Shown: positions 1 through 10,984 of the stretch, piece by piece
Position numbering within the stretch: the first letter of the stretch is position 1
Layout: the number at the start of each line of letters is the position of its first letter
Source of the DNA: Callorhinus ursinus
Lineage: Eukaryota > Chordata > Mammalia > Carnivora > Otariidae
Assembly: GCF_003265705.1 (NCBI RefSeq)
Contig: NW_020312968.1
Span: 8,202,845 to 8,266,844 of the forward strand
Direction of reading: 5' to 3'
DNA: 64,000 bases
The notes under the pieces: generated by a model
What the model was told of the DNA's origin: nothing
The model's database searches: none
What the model saw: only the letters and a program-made list of their open reading frames with translations
Program-made: the position numbers and the translations under genes

Positions 1-198
1 CATGGTCTTCCTTCTGTACCTCCGTCCGAATTTCTTCTTCTTGTCAAGACAGCATCCATATTGAATTAGGGCCCGCCCTCATGACCTCATTTTACCTTAT
101 CTCTGTAAGATCCTATCTCCAGATGTAGTCACATTCTGTGGTACGAAGGGTTAGGACTTCAACATGTTCATTTTGGGAGATAAAACTCAGTCCAAACA
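1..198 (-). mobile_element. MaLR-type LTR (MLT1/MST-like), end fragment
   Basis: This is the reverse complement of the 5' part of an ERVL-MaLR LTR. Recognisable blocks are TTAGGGCCC, ATGACCTCATTTTA, CCTATCTCCAGATG and TTAGGACTTCAACATG, followed by an LTR terminus near 198 that reads TGTTTGGACTGAG on the minus strand. The rest lies left of the window. It is an ancient, non-coding LTR with no viral reading frame. The family is recognised from consensus memory, so the subfamily is uncertain. Confidence 0.75.
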
Positions 199-571
199 TA
201 TGCCCATTAACTGCTCCTGGAAAGGAAAAATTCAGTGTGACGCACTGACTAGACCGCAAGCTTCATCTCCGTCTTTGTGAAGAGTAGCTAATTATCTGTG
301 TCTTTGCGCTGCATCCTAAGATTTAGAGTCAAATAATCATCCTATTCTGAAGTTTTGAAACTAATAAAATTAGATTTCCTTTGAACCTATGAAAAAATTG
401 CAAGAGGCTGCACACTGGGATCGATGTTAATTTCCATTCACAGCCAATGAGTACTTTGTAGACACTGGAATGTAATATATTCTGCCTCAGTTCTAGTCTC
501 AGTTTTCTAGTCTGCAAAAAATTTCACCCCCAACATAAATTCTTCTAATACTCCTTTGAACTTGATTTGAA
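199..571. other. No feature seen
   Basis: AT-rich sequence with no recognisable gene or repeat. One 62-codon minus-strand frame is chance-length and resembles nothing known. Confidence 0.6.
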
Positions 572-755
572 TCATGGCTCTGACACTAGCTACTTGAGCA
601 GCCGTGGACAAGTTTGCTTATATAGGTCTCAGTCCATTCTTCTGTAAAACGGGAATAATTTCCTGAAAGGGAAACTAAGGAAATAGGAGGACATGTGCTC
701 TGGAGTGCTTTCTACAATGTCTGGCATACAGCAGGCACTCAATGCATGATAGGTA
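572..755 (+). repeat. MIR (tRNA-derived ancient SINE)
   Basis: The order of blocks follows MIR: CTAGCTACTTGAG (core region), TCTGTAAAACGGGAATAA, then GTCTGGCATACAGCAGGCACTCAAT at the 3' end. It is strongly diverged and has no target-site duplication, as expected for a MIR. Confidence 0.75.
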
Positions 756-1744
756 AAGCCATAAGGGTTATTTCTATAAATGGTATATGGGAAAAGGAGT
801 GGATTTTTAGATGTTGGGTTGAGGAGAGGTTGAGAAAGAGGTACTCTCCTTCAACTCTTGGTCTCTGCTAAGAACAGAAACTACTCTGGATTACTTCCAA
901 ATCACTCATTGCAATCAACATTCATTTGTGAATCAGAAGGACACACTCACCTTGAACTGTAGCATCAGCAATACATGTGAAACTGTCTTCAAGAAATTGG
1001 TGTGAAGATCTGAAATCTTATGACTTCCTTCTACATCCTCAGTTCCTTTAAGAGAGCAAGCCACAAGGCTGGAGGGTCTATACTGTATCAGGCCAGCACT
1101 GCAAAGCTGTAGGTGATAGTGCCTGGACGTGCGTGCATTTGAATTCTGATCCCACTAAAGCTGCGCTTTTGGAAAAATGTTTCATTTAGATATAAGAAAG
1201 GATGTGTGTGGAACGTTATTTGGCCACTCACAAATCCAGGATATATAAACATATGCTGAAAAATAGGAAATTAGAAACCTTGTCTTTCCCCCTCTTGATT
1301 CTCTTGCTCATCCTGAATTGTCTCCTTTTCTAGGTGCTATATTTTAAATCTTGCAGACACCTCTAATTTTCTCTATTTTATTCTCCATCACCGGTGGCGT
1401 CTAATTATCCTTAGACCACCTGTTTGTTATTTTCTATATCTTTTGCACTGACTTTACCTTAAGTTCCCACTAACTTTTGCCAAGATTATTATTTTTATAA
1501 GTAGCCTCCTTGACTTTATTCTCTGTGCTCTCCAATCCATCCACTTGCCTGATTAAGTTTCTTCAAATGTAACTCTGTTCAACCCACCACCTGCAATAGC
1601 AAATTTTTAGTCAGCAGCCTCCCTCCCAAGTAGTTGAAGCACAACCTAATCGGTGTAATTAAACAATGCCTCCCCTCCTCACTTAGGTTTCAGATGAATT
1701 GGAATCTCCAAATGTATTCTCAACTCACTGCTCGAGCTACAAAT
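756..1744. other. Unique sequence, no gene seen
   Basis: Repeat-free by eye. No long reading frame, no tandem structure and no recognisable RNA gene. Confidence 0.55.
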
Positions 1745-1985
1745 GCAGCTAATGTTTATTGAGTGCTTGCTAGCTGCCCAGCATTGTGTGTCATGCTGTA
1801 TGTGTATCAGTTTCTTTAAATCATCGCAATAACTGTCTAAGAAATCATTAGAAGATCCTGTTGTTATCCTCATTTTATAGAATGGAGGGGGGCGGTTAAG
1901 GAGGTTAAGGGGCTTTCCCAAAGTCACGGATGGAGGTGGGTTTACTTGACTCCAAAGCCATCCTCCTGCCCCACTCCCAGTCCCT
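1745..1985 (-). repeat. MIR, reverse orientation
   Basis: Reads TTTATTGAGTGCTTGCTAGC, then CCTCATTTTATAGAATGG, then CTTTCCCAAAGTCACGG, which is the reverse complement of MIR in the correct order. The 115-codon minus-strand frame over this interval is a by-product of the repeat. Confidence 0.75.
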
Positions 1986-2498
1986 GCTGCTGCAGATCTA
2001 CCAATGAGACCTTTGAGCATTTCCACTAGTAAGGTTGTGAGCTACTTTATTACTGGGACCATGAAGATATCAACGGAATATATCCTTTTATTACTCATAA
2101 GATGCAGCACAGTGTTAGCCTCAGAGGAGACACTCAGTGAATGTTTGATGAATGAATGGCTAGAATGGATGGTTTCAGAGAAAGCATAACATGAAAGTAA
2201 AAAAGCAACATGGTACCTAGTGCTACTGTATGGACTTACCCCAACCCTGAGCTGAATTAAATTCCATTTTATTTCACAACTACCTCAGTCTGCCTCAAGG
2301 GCAGAATAAACTGCTTCTGTGAACTTGATTGAGTTTGTGCTATGAAAGAACGTTGCTGGTGTGTGGCCTCCTACAAGAGGGAATAGAGTTTCCTAGAGGG
2401 CATCCTGAATAACCAAAGATGCAGAAGGCCGAATGGGGGAAACGTCTCAAGCCAGTCCATAAAGCAGGCTACTGCCCCTCCTGAGAACCATTCTGTTC
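1986..2498. other. Mostly unique sequence
   Basis: A short stretch near 2105-2160 ending in TGATGAATGAATGG may be the tail of an L2 or MIR. It is otherwise unremarkable. Confidence 0.45.
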
Positions 2499-2605
2499 AC
2501 TTAGCCTCCATACGACTGACTGGGTTGTCTTGGTCAAGCCACTTCACCTTTTTTGACCAAGTTCCTCATCTCTGACCTGAAGAGACTGCTGGAGATTGTA
2601 ACAGC
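2499..2605 (+). repeat. MIR fragment
   Basis: TTGTCTTGGTCAAGCCACTTCACC followed by CCTCATCTCTGACCTGAAGAG matches the middle of MIR on the plus strand. Both ends are degraded. Confidence 0.5.
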
Positions 2606-4418
2606 TAGTCGGGGTTCAGGGCTCAGAGCATGCTAAAGGCATACATACGTCGGCGTGGATAACACAGCTAGCATTGGGCCAGAGCTAAGATTTAAGCCTG
2701 CTAAGTAAACTTAAGGGTTTTAATGCCAAGGCCTCTTCCAGCTCTAAAATTCAACGATTCTTCCACAAGTTCTTTTTGACTCTGAAGCTCTTGAGTTGGC
2801 TGGAAGCTCTCATGCTCCAGTGTCTGACGAGCCTTCATCCCATTTTGTGAGGTTTGGTCAATATTCTGTATTAATGACTTTTGTAGTTCTACCCCATGGC
2901 GGGGGTGGCCTGCTGGACAGATTTCCATCATGATGTAGCTTAGTCTGGCTCACGTCTGCTGGGGGCATCCTGACTGGGGAGTGTAAGGAGGCAGAATAGA
3001 CACTAGAAAGAAGCTTCAGTCGCCAAGTCCCTGTCACTGAGAAGCAATGTGATACTTAAACAGAAATTTTAAAATGTTCTCACATTGTCAGAAGACCTCT
3101 CTAATCTGCAGCAGAGCCAAAAAATAACACACATTGGTCAAAATTGGGCTGTGGAATCACGACGTCTGTACCTCTTTTATCATCTTGTGTTTCATACACA
3201 GTAAACAAGTTGGCACTCATCCTCGGCCCCCATAACCTTGAGAGAGGGCCTTCGATTCTCCAGGCCACAAACTCTGCGTGGGTATTTAGCAATAAACCTT
3301 GTCACTTCGGGGACACGTCTTCTTCAAAATCTCTGTGACTTAAGAAGCACTTAAATGAATGTGATGGGAAATGAGCTGGGCAGCTCTGTGTACATGAAGA
3401 TAATCAGGCAGAATGAGTTAGCATGAGAGACCCAGGCTTGCACAGACGTCTGCTGAGGGCATTGTGCCTCAGCCTTCCATCACACTTTTCTTCGACAGGG
3501 ACTTGAAATTAATGATCCTGAAGTCCCTTCGGGTTGTTAATGGCAAGATTCTAAACATCTACTGGTAGGCCAACAACTTCCTCCTCCTCTCTCTGCTCAA
3601 TTTTTTTTTTTTCTCTAGCATGATTCTATGAAAGAGTCGCATTGGTTTGCAGATGATAAAATTTCTTGTGCATCATTGGTGCCAAGAGAGTTACTGAAAC
3701 CAATTTGGGTGGGTGTAAATGTTTTGTCGTTTTGTTTTTGTTTTGCCATGAAAATAGAGCTGCTGATGGTCATTTCAGTCAAAAAGATAAATAATGTCTC
3801 ATGTGGACTTATGGGAAATTTATTTTATCTGGTGAAAATGAGTTGTGTTTTGCTTGTGTACTGAAGAAAGCAGATGATGGTACCTTGGCCATTGGCAGAA
3901 AACTCCTAGATACTTGGAATTATAGGATTGTCTAGATAGTTAGGGTTTTTGGTTTGGCTAGTGAATAGAAGTAGAAGAAAGCTCTTAGTCTGACTATCAT
4001 GGTTAAGAATTGCTGTAAAGTATTTGCAATGAGCATTAGTTATTTTCTGATTTCAGTAGTTAGGGTAAAGCTCATGAAATATGGAGCACTCATGTTCCCG
4101 CTCCCTCTTGCACACTCCTTAGACCTAATTAATCAAACATGGCACTTTTTCATACTGGCGTGGGTCAAGACCTCAGAATCCTTTCTCAACATGGCAATTT
4201 AGGAAGCTACTCTTGGCTCCTAAGAGTTACTACCTGAAGCCCAGCTGCTATTCTAAGATTCATCCCTATGGGCATCCAAGGAATAGATCTGGGTTCTAAG
4301 TACAATACATTTAATTTTGCTTGATTTGGATTAAGGAGCTCATGCCTCTTTACTGTAGCTTAATTTTAACTTCATATTAAACATCTACTTGGATGAGACT
4401 ATGCATCCTTCAGCTGCT
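2606..4418. other. Unique sequence, no gene seen
   Basis: About 1.8 kb with no clear repeat and no supported exon. Several 60-80 codon frames lie on both strands, all chance-length, without splice context or family resemblance. It contains an 11-12 T run at 3601-3613. Confidence 0.5.
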
Positions 4419-4755
4419 GTTTACTACCCGTGTGACTTTGGTCAAGTTTGGGGTGTTTTTTTGGTGTGTTTGTTTTTTTGTTTTTAAAGATTTTATTTAT
4501 TCTAGAGAGGGAGAGGGGGAGAGAGAGTGTGTGGGAGGGTGGGCAGAGGGAGAGGGAGAGAGAGAGAATCTCAAGCAGACTCCATGCTTAGTATGGAGCC
4601 CAACACGGGGCTTGATCTCACGACCCTGAAATCATGAACTGAGCCAAAAGTAAGAGGCAGACGCTCAACAGACTGAGCCACCCAGGTGCCCCTGGCCAAG
4701 TTTTTTTAAACTTATTTCCCTGCTATGAGATGGGAATAATAATAAGTGCAACAAA
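4419..4755 (+). repeat. MIR interrupted by a Can-SINE
   Basis: Left part (to 4449) reads GTGTGACTTTGGTCAAGTTT and the right part (from 4704) reads TTATTTCCCTGCTATGAGATG then GGGAATAATAATAAGTGC. These are consecutive parts of MIR. The SINE at 4450-4692 lies exactly between them, which dates it as younger. Confidence 0.7.
4450..4692 (-). mobile_element. Can-SINE (older type), reverse orientation
   Basis: The tail (TTTTTAAAGATTTTATTTATT) is on the left, a GA-rich block follows, and the tRNA-like head ends at GAGCCACCCAGGTGCCCC on the right. The flanking duplication TGGTCAAGTTT (4439-4449) versus TGGCCAAGTTT (4693-4703) has one mismatch. The middle (GATCTCACGACCCTGAAATC) belongs to the older group of copies in this window. 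Confidence 0.96.
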
Positions 4756-5257
4756 CATATTAACATGTTTCTTTAACACGAAGCTACAGCGTGCCCTAAA
4801 TTTTCACTCATCCCGTGATACAGAACCAACTACCAATGACAACACTGTGCTACCTTTATACGTTCTCTTTCACCTTGCCCAGCTTTCTTCTCCTTCTGAC
4901 TTGGTTATTCCAAGGTCAGGCATACATTTGATTAGAAGAAGTAGTACAGAAGCAGGTAGGGCATGCTAGACTTGAATACTAATGGGGAGGAAGTTAAATG
5001 ATAATTAAGTTTTTCCTCCTATCCCCTAGATAATGATGATGGAAGTGAACACCCAAACTGTGTGTTCTGTGATAATCCATGGTGACAGAGAAAAGAAACA
5101 GCCAAATAACATATTGGCCTCGATACTTAGGGCATATTTGCAATGCAGAATAAGACTAAACAGTCTGCCTCTCTGCCCTTTCTTCCCTCTGAGGTATAGT
5201 ACCATCTGAGTGGGAGAGTACCCTACACGGGTGAGGCAGTCCCAAGGGAGGGACGCT
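4756..5257. other. Unique sequence, no gene seen
   Basis: No repeat or coding signal that I can support. A 79-codon plus-strand frame (4730-4969) overlaps the MIR tail and is not gene-like. Confidence 0.5.
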
Positions 5258-5468
5258 GCCCTTGGGAGCAGAATACTTGTGCTCTTGTGTCAGCTCTGTA
5301 ACTAACTACCTATATATCTTTAGGTCTGTGGTTGACCTCAACAAGCCTCAGCTTCCTAATCTTCAAAATGGAGGGGAATAGTAACATCGACCTCACAGCA
5401 ATGTTGAAGCAAGACTGTGCGTGTGATTTAGTGCATTTAGTAAACTGCAAAGCACTTAAACATTTTTA
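5258..5468 (+). repeat. MIR
   Basis: Ordered MIR blocks: CTCTTGTGTCAGCTCTGTAAC, CCTCAGCTTCCTAATCTTC, AAAATGGAGGGGAATAGTAAC and CAAAGCACTTAAACA. Confidence 0.7.
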
Positions 5469-5624
5469 GTCTCTGAGGCTCAAAGGCTTGCTGAATGAAT
5501 GCAAACCAATTAATTTGCTTAGCCCACCAACCTAACAGATTTTTTATAGTATAATACTTTGTTCAAAGAAAGTCTTCTATGGCAAGCTGATAATTAAAAC
5601 AGATAAAAAAAAAAAGAAGAAGCT

Positions 5625-5828
5625 GGGGTGCCTGGGTGGCTCAGTTGGTTAAGCGACTGCCTTCGGCTCAGATCATGATCCTGGAGTCCCGGGATCGAGT
5701 CCCGCATCGGGCTCCCTGCTCAGCAGGGAGTCTGCTTCTCCCTCTGACCCTCTTCCCTCTCGTGCTCTCTATCTCTCGTTCTCTCTCTCTCAAATAAATA
5801 AATAAAATCTTTAAAAAAAAAAAAAAAA
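5625..5828 (+). mobile_element. Can-SINE (young type, 'A')
   Basis: Full-length tRNA-derived SINE. The head has an A-box-like TGGCTCAGTTGG and a B-box-like GGGATCGAGTCCCGC, with the diagnostic CTGGAGTCCCGGGATCGAG. The CT-rich body contains TCTGACCCTCTTCC, and the 3' end is AAATAAATAAATAAAATCTT plus A16. A short AAGCT repeat on both sides is a weak duplication. It is nearly identical to the copy at 11960. Confidence 0.97.
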
Positions 5829-6829
5829 GCTGCCCAGATTGAAGAAGAGTCCCAAACCCCAGCCCAGTCATACCCCACCATACCAAAACTCCCTAGGGAC
5901 GAGTAGAGACAGTTTGCAAAGCACTGGCCAGGTCTAAATCTCTTGTTTTATAGATAAGGATACTAAAGCCTATGGACGTGAGAGACTCATTTCTCATGAA
6001 ATGAGAAATTGGTCATTGCTGTTCAGCCAACACACCAGGCCTTTCCCCATCCCATCTTATCAGTGCCCTCATGGAATTAGACATTTTTCTAAAGCCCTCC
6101 CTCTTCTGTGAAGACCAACTTTGAGTTCATATTAGTCCTTTTGGTATGGCGGCTGACCTGTGTTCTGTTGGCATGGGCCCATCTGCAACTGCAGACGAGT
6201 GAAAAAAAAGTCTGAACAATCCGTGTACTTCAGAGTTGTGGATACACTTGGGTATGATATGTAAACAGAAGTGTGTTTTAACAAAAGACACTTCTGGTCA
6301 ACAAGTAGTATGTTAAGATAGGACTTTTTGCGTGGTAAAATATACCTGATGTCAAGACATAATTTTTCTTATTGAATTATACAGTAATAATTACATTTTA
6401 ATAACCCGAGATATGTCTTTTGTTTTCTATGTGTCCTTTTTTTCTTCCTCCTTTACTGTGGTTTTCCTGTTTTTCCTGTCTGACATGGCAGGGACTCCAG
6501 GACACATCTGAGAAACACTTCCTTTTCCGTAAGCAACATTGTACCTTATCACTGCCCTTCTTAAAGGTACAAATTGTACTTTATTTCTACTTATTTTTAA
6601 AATTCTCTGTTACCAAGGTGTGTTTTGTGAGACCTACATGAGTCTTATAAAAAATAATTGACACATCACATTCATATGTGTAAATTTTAGTTGAGAGCTT
6701 CTTAGGTCCCAAGCACCATGCTCCACGCCAGCAAAACAATGATGAAAAGTCACAATCCCCATAGAACAATTTCCTGTCTGTGTTGTTTCCTATTATGTGT
6801 GTGATGCTGAGGCGGGACTTTGTGGATTA
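5829..6829. other. Unique sequence, no gene seen
   Basis: AT-rich, with no clear repeat. The frames at 6420-6641 (+) and 6587-6769 (-) are chance-length. Confidence 0.5.
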
Positions 6830-7200
6830 CAATTAATAAAGCGTTTGAGCACCTTTTGTGTTCCAACCCCAGTTGTTATTCCCCTTTGTGTTATTTTATT
6901 TAAATCTCAAAATAACCTGGAGTGTTTTTTTGTTTAGTTGGGTTTTATGGGTTTTTTTTTTCTTTTGATTGTGACAAGAGCACTTAACATGAGATCCACA
7001 CTTAACAAAATTTTAAGTATATAGTACATTGTATTGCTGATTATAGGCACAATGTTGTGTAAAAGATTTGAAGAGAGGTTGTTATTAACCCCAGGGTCAC
7101 AGATGAGGGAACAGAGTCTCAGAGAGTGAGGTAACTTGCCCAGACTCATAGAGCTGGAAAGTGAAGGAAATGAGATTTTAATCTTTGCCCCTGGGACTCT
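6830..7200 (-). repeat. MIR split by an L1 fragment
   Basis: The left piece (6830-6925) has AGCACCTTTTGTGTTCC and TTTAAATCTCAAAATAACC. The right piece (7066-7200) has CACAGATGAGGGAACAGAG and TAACTTGCCCAGACTCATAG. Together they give a reverse MIR with an L1 3' fragment between them. Confidence 0.65.
6926..7065 (-). mobile_element. LINE-1 3'-end fragment
   Basis: Starts with T-rich sequence (the tail of a minus-strand insert). It then shows the L1 3' UTR blocks AGCACTTAACATGAGATCC, TTTTAAGTATATAGTAC and TATAGGCACAATGTTGTG. It is only about 140 bp, severely 5'-truncated, and sits inside a MIR. Confidence 0.65.
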
Positions 7201-7205
7201 AGAAC

Positions 7206-7727
7206 TTTTTTTTTTTTTTCCTATCATACCTCAGTGCCTCCTCTGCCTTCAAAGAGTATACCCCACCAGAGCCAATGCTGTGTACCCATAATGACCAGAC
7301 AAGGTGTCAGTCTCTTTAAGAGCCTTCTTATTTGGTCATTTCTTCCCTTCCCCTCCCAAACCCTGCAACACATATGCCCCCTTACTGACATGGGCTCCTT
7401 GGAGACACCCTTTCCCCTTCTTCGCACGAACCAAACAGGAGTTGGCTAATTTCTGGTTTGATTTCTTGTTTTAGGGACTAAAATCTACATTTCAGCTATG
7501 GACAATGTCAGAGCATTATTAGATAGTTTTCTCATATGCCGAAAGATGGGTTCTTAACTCTATGGCCATGACTCCGAGTGTTTCGACAGACGTGGCTATC
7601 ACTGGGTGCAAAACAGGAGCTCTGTGACCGCAGAGGGTCGAGCCACTAAGGCAGGTCAGAACAGCCCTGGGTTGGGAGGACTCAGAGCGTGCTTTGGGAT
7701 AAAATGGTAAGTGAGCTGGAGTCACTT
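7206..7727. other. Unique sequence, no gene seen
   Basis: Begins with a T14 run. No recognisable repeat or coding unit. Confidence 0.5.
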
Positions 7728-7795
7728 ATTTTTTTTTTTTTAACTTAAATTTTAGTTAGTTAACATACGGTGTAGTACTGGTTTCTGGAATAAGA
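7728..7795 (-). mobile_element. LINE-1 3'-end stub (carnivore type)
   Basis: A T12 run followed by ATTTTAGTTAGTTAACATAC and GTGTAGTACTGGTTTC, which is the extreme 3' end of carnivore L1s in reverse orientation. It is only about 65 bp and very heavily 5'-truncated. Confidence 0.65.
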
Positions 7796-8879
7796 GATGG
7801 ACGTCAACTATAATGCCCGGGACACAGGACCGCGGATGGTGCCGAAAATGTTAGTGCAGCAAAGATACGGTAAAGAAAGTGAGGATCCTCCGACTGCTCT
7901 GGAGGAAGATGCATTCGTCCTATTTCCCTGGAAGTGAAAGATTGTGGCAAAGCTCTTTCGTAAGATGGCATTTTAAGAACGTGAGTTTGGAGGGAATGAA
8001 TAATTTCCATCTGCTTTCATCTCATAATGGCTAATGCAGGCAAGAATGGAGCCAGGGCTCAGGCTCCTGGTGGAAAATCGTATGTCCTTTTTACATTAGC
8101 AATGAGCGATTTCCAGTCCCTTCAGTTATTTCATACCCCACGGAAATCCATCTTCCCATTCCTCCCATATCAGCACCGAAGTGAGAGTTTTGCTCTCTGA
8201 GGCAGTCTCAAGAATTACACACTGCTTTTGAGTCACCTGCAGTTTCTATGCACGAGTTTGATTGTCTGCAACTGTTCACATCCTTTTCAGGGCAAGGCTC
8301 AGATTCTAAACACAAGTAAAACACAGCATTCAAATCACAGAACCAAATGGGGGAAGTGAGACAAGGCTGGCTGCCTTGGGGGGAGCGATGAACAAAGTAC
8401 CCAGAGAGGAAAGAGAAACAAATAGGTATTCTCCTGTTTTATATGGTAGATGTGAATCACAGGGTTGTTGCTGAAAGCACGCACTGCCCAGCGGGCCTGC
8501 TGGGGAAGGGTTGGGTACTTTGTAAATGGCTGTGAGTGAAGGTACTCCCACAGACACAAGGATTTGAGGCCATTTTCCATGCTCCTAAGTGAAGGCCAAA
8601 CTCTTGAGCAGTTTAGTCACTTATTTCTTTGGCATAAAATGACATAGGTAATTCATAACTAAATGCTCTAAAAAGTTAAAAGATAGTTTTAGCTATCCTT
8701 TCGTTTAAAAAATATATCAAGCACCCGTTTTGAGTAGAACATTGATCTCAGCTACATGTGGGATGGGATGATGAAAATACTACTCTTCTCCTTTTTTTTT
8801 TTTTGAAGTGTCAATATCATCTTAGATTAAATATTTATTAGAGTTGAATAATGATTATGAGCAGAGTAGAAAAGATGGA
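7796..8879. other. Unique sequence, no gene seen
   Basis: About 1.1 kb without clear repeats. Two overlapping minus-strand frames near 8330-8580 (75 and 81 codons) are chance-length. Confidence 0.5.
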
Positions 8880-9002
8880 ATCCTTCATTTGTTCAACAGA
8901 CTTTTTAAGCACCTACCACGTCAGGCACAATATAAAACATCGGTGAATCATTGGTGAATGAGAGAGTCAAATTCTCTGCCCTTAATATGCTTTTGTTCTA
9001 GA
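8880..9002 (-). repeat. L2 3' end, reverse orientation
   Basis: TTCATTTGTTCAACAGAC, AAGCACCTACCACGTCAGGC and TCTGCCCTTAATATGCTTTTG follow the reverse L2 3' end in order. MIR3/L2 relatives share parts of this motif. Confidence 0.6.
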
Positions 9003-9700
9003 AGGATGCACCTGGTAGGCTTGCATTTTGAAGGCAGTGATTTTCTACGGTGATTGCATATGTATAAACTTGCAGTTGTATAATTCTGACTGTGAGGTAG
9101 ATTGAACCATTGGATTGAACCATTGCTAGCCTTCTCTGATCATGAAGGAAGGAGTTCTTGCATGTGGTGAACCAGCAGACCAGGTTGCATCTTCTCCAGA
9201 TATTTTTCAAGTGAAATAGTCAAATGAGCAGTATTTATCTTATCTAGAGGATAATCAAAGTTGCAGCAGTTTGGGACAGTTTCCTTTCTACCAGAATATT
9301 TCAATCCCTGCATGATATCAGCCCATCAGTTGAATTCTTTTTAATCCTATTTGTGTCACGTCTAAATTCTTAATGAAGGATCTTGATTCTGACACATTCA
9401 AGTAAAATATTTCATAAGAATTTCAGAAAAAAGAATTATTAAAATTTTCTTACCTGATGATCAGTTCAGACTAGAGCCTTGAATGTATAGAAGAAAACCA
9501 ACAAGAACTGGGGTAATATAAAAATAAAGATCCATGAATGATCAAAGAGTATAACCTATTTATATATCTATGTAATCAGTATTTAGTAATTCCTATTAAT
9601 CCAATTATCTTGATTCCAAGTTGCCAGGGAGATAGCCATATAGGGAATTAATTTGGGACCCTCTGCATCTATTGGAAAAACATTTTATTAAATTTATTTT
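9003..9700. other. Unique sequence, no gene seen
   Basis: AT-rich sequence with a local direct duplication of ATTGAACCATTG near 9101-9124 (two copies in tandem). Nothing else to report. Confidence 0.5.
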
Positions 9701-9737
9701 ACACAAACACACACCCACACAGACACACAGACACACA

Positions 9738-9780
<43 letters not shown>
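9701..9780. repeat. Compound AC microsatellite
   Basis: An 80-bp ACAC tract starting with imperfect units (ACACACCC, ACACAGAC repeated) and ending in about 23 perfect AC units. The long pure block makes length variation between individuals likely. Confidence 0.95.
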
Positions 9781-9782
<2 letters not shown>

Positions 9783-9862
9783 TTCTTTCCCTAAAGGAAC
9801 AGTCCCGAGGAATTCATCCTCAAAAACATTGCAAATGCAGCTTGTATTTTCTGTTCAAGATA

Positions 9863-10135
9863 CAATGAGGGGCAATTCTTGGGAGCTTGTTTGGAGGTTC
9901 TAGCAGGGGAGCGCAGCTACTCATATACCCTTGACCGAAGAACGGTCCTCCTCTATCGGGGAAGGTCATCCTCTTCGACCGAGTGCGCAGCTTCGGGAAG
10001 GATGCACATGGAGCAGTGAGGGAGGAAGGGGACACCCGCCTAGCCAGCCAGATCAGCCGAATCAACCCTGGCGATCAATGGGGTGACAGATGTCGCAGCC
10101 AGATCACCCTCACATCCCAGTGAGGGGCAATTCTT
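9863..10135 (-). pseudogene. RN7SK pseudogene: 7SK RNA retropseudogene, 3'-truncated and tailless
   Basis: The reverse complement of 9881-10117 is the first about 237 nt of 7SK small nuclear RNA (full length about 330 nt). It starts at GGATGTGAGGG and includes GATCGCCAGGGTTGATTCGG, GGCTAGGCGGGTGTCCCC, CGGTCGAAGAGG, CCCCGATAGAGGAGGACC and CCTCCAAACAAGCTC. 7SK normally holds P-TEFb inactive with HEXIM and LARP7. This copy lacks the last about 95 nt (the 3' hairpin and U-tract) and has several substitutions. It has no poly-A. The insertion is bounded by an 18-bp duplication with one mismatch, CAATGAGGGGCAATTCTT (9863-9880) and CAGTGAGGGGCAATTCTT (10118-10135). It is therefore a retrotransposed dead copy, not the functional gene. 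Confidence 0.93.
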
Positions 10136-10984
10136 AAGGATTACAAGGGTAAGATTATTTTGGCATATGGGTGGAACTCATGCGGTATTTGGTGCTTATT
10201 ATTTTAAATTATTGTTTTGAACATTTCTTAAGTAAATGTCATGGCAAAAAAAAAATGGACCACAACTATGAAATATCACAGTCCAGATGGAATATTCATT
10301 CCATTCTAATCAGTTTCTTATTCTGTGCCCACATGCAAATATCGATTTGATATTTGATATATATGTTGCTTTAGCAACACTTTCAAGTTGTGGTAAATCC
10401 ATTTTAAATTATAAGGGCCAGAGAGTTGTGAGTGTGTAGTTAATTTTCTCTTTTCCACCTTCCTGGGATTGTTAAGAAGATGCCTACAGAAAAAAAAGTG
10501 TCTCACACAGTGAGAATAGAAAAGAGGGGTGGGTGGTTGGTGGTGGGGGATGGACTGGAAACAGGCAACAAATAACTGGTAGTCTGGGAAATCCTCTTGG
10601 GAGAGGACACTGTGAAGCAGATGATATTTTGGATGCTTGAAATGGAAGTGCCCCCTTTCTTGCCATTTTATGGGCTAGCTAATTTGTTTTTTTCCATTTC
10701 GAAGGTCATGAATATTAAAATTGCCTTTAGTTTCTTATTTAAAAGCTCCCAGTGTTCCCCAGCATGAGTTCATCAGCAGTGCTATTCCTACACGATGCTC
10801 GGTGATAAAAGAGTGTTGTGCCAATAGAAATGTAGGAGATACCTTGGGTTGCAGACCATTCTAGAAAGTCACACATTAGTAAGTGGAAAGACCTAGAAAG
10901 TTGTACAGACAAGAACGCTGTTTATTTTTGTTTGTCAGATTTCCCCCAATTATTTGATTTTAGAACTCCTGATTTTATGGACTA
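10136..10984. other. Unique sequence, no gene seen
   Basis: AT-rich, repeat-free by eye, with no supported coding or RNA gene. Confidence 0.5.

Noticed and set aside
1..198. Endogenous retrovirus with coding potential
   Set aside because: Only a MaLR-type LTR fragment is visible here and at 54210 and 61182. There are no gag, pol or env frames anywhere in the window.
5625..5710. tRNA-like gene with A- and B-box-like sequences
   Set aside because: It is the head of a Can-SINE followed by the SINE body and poly-A. Same for the other SINE heads.
9701..9780. CRISPR-like short repeats
   Set aside because: Simple AC microsatellite with no spacers, in a vertebrate genome.
9881..10117. Functional 7SK RNA gene
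   Set aside because: It lacks the last about 95 nt, has substitutions, no upstream polymerase III promoter elements that I can see, and is flanked by a target duplication.
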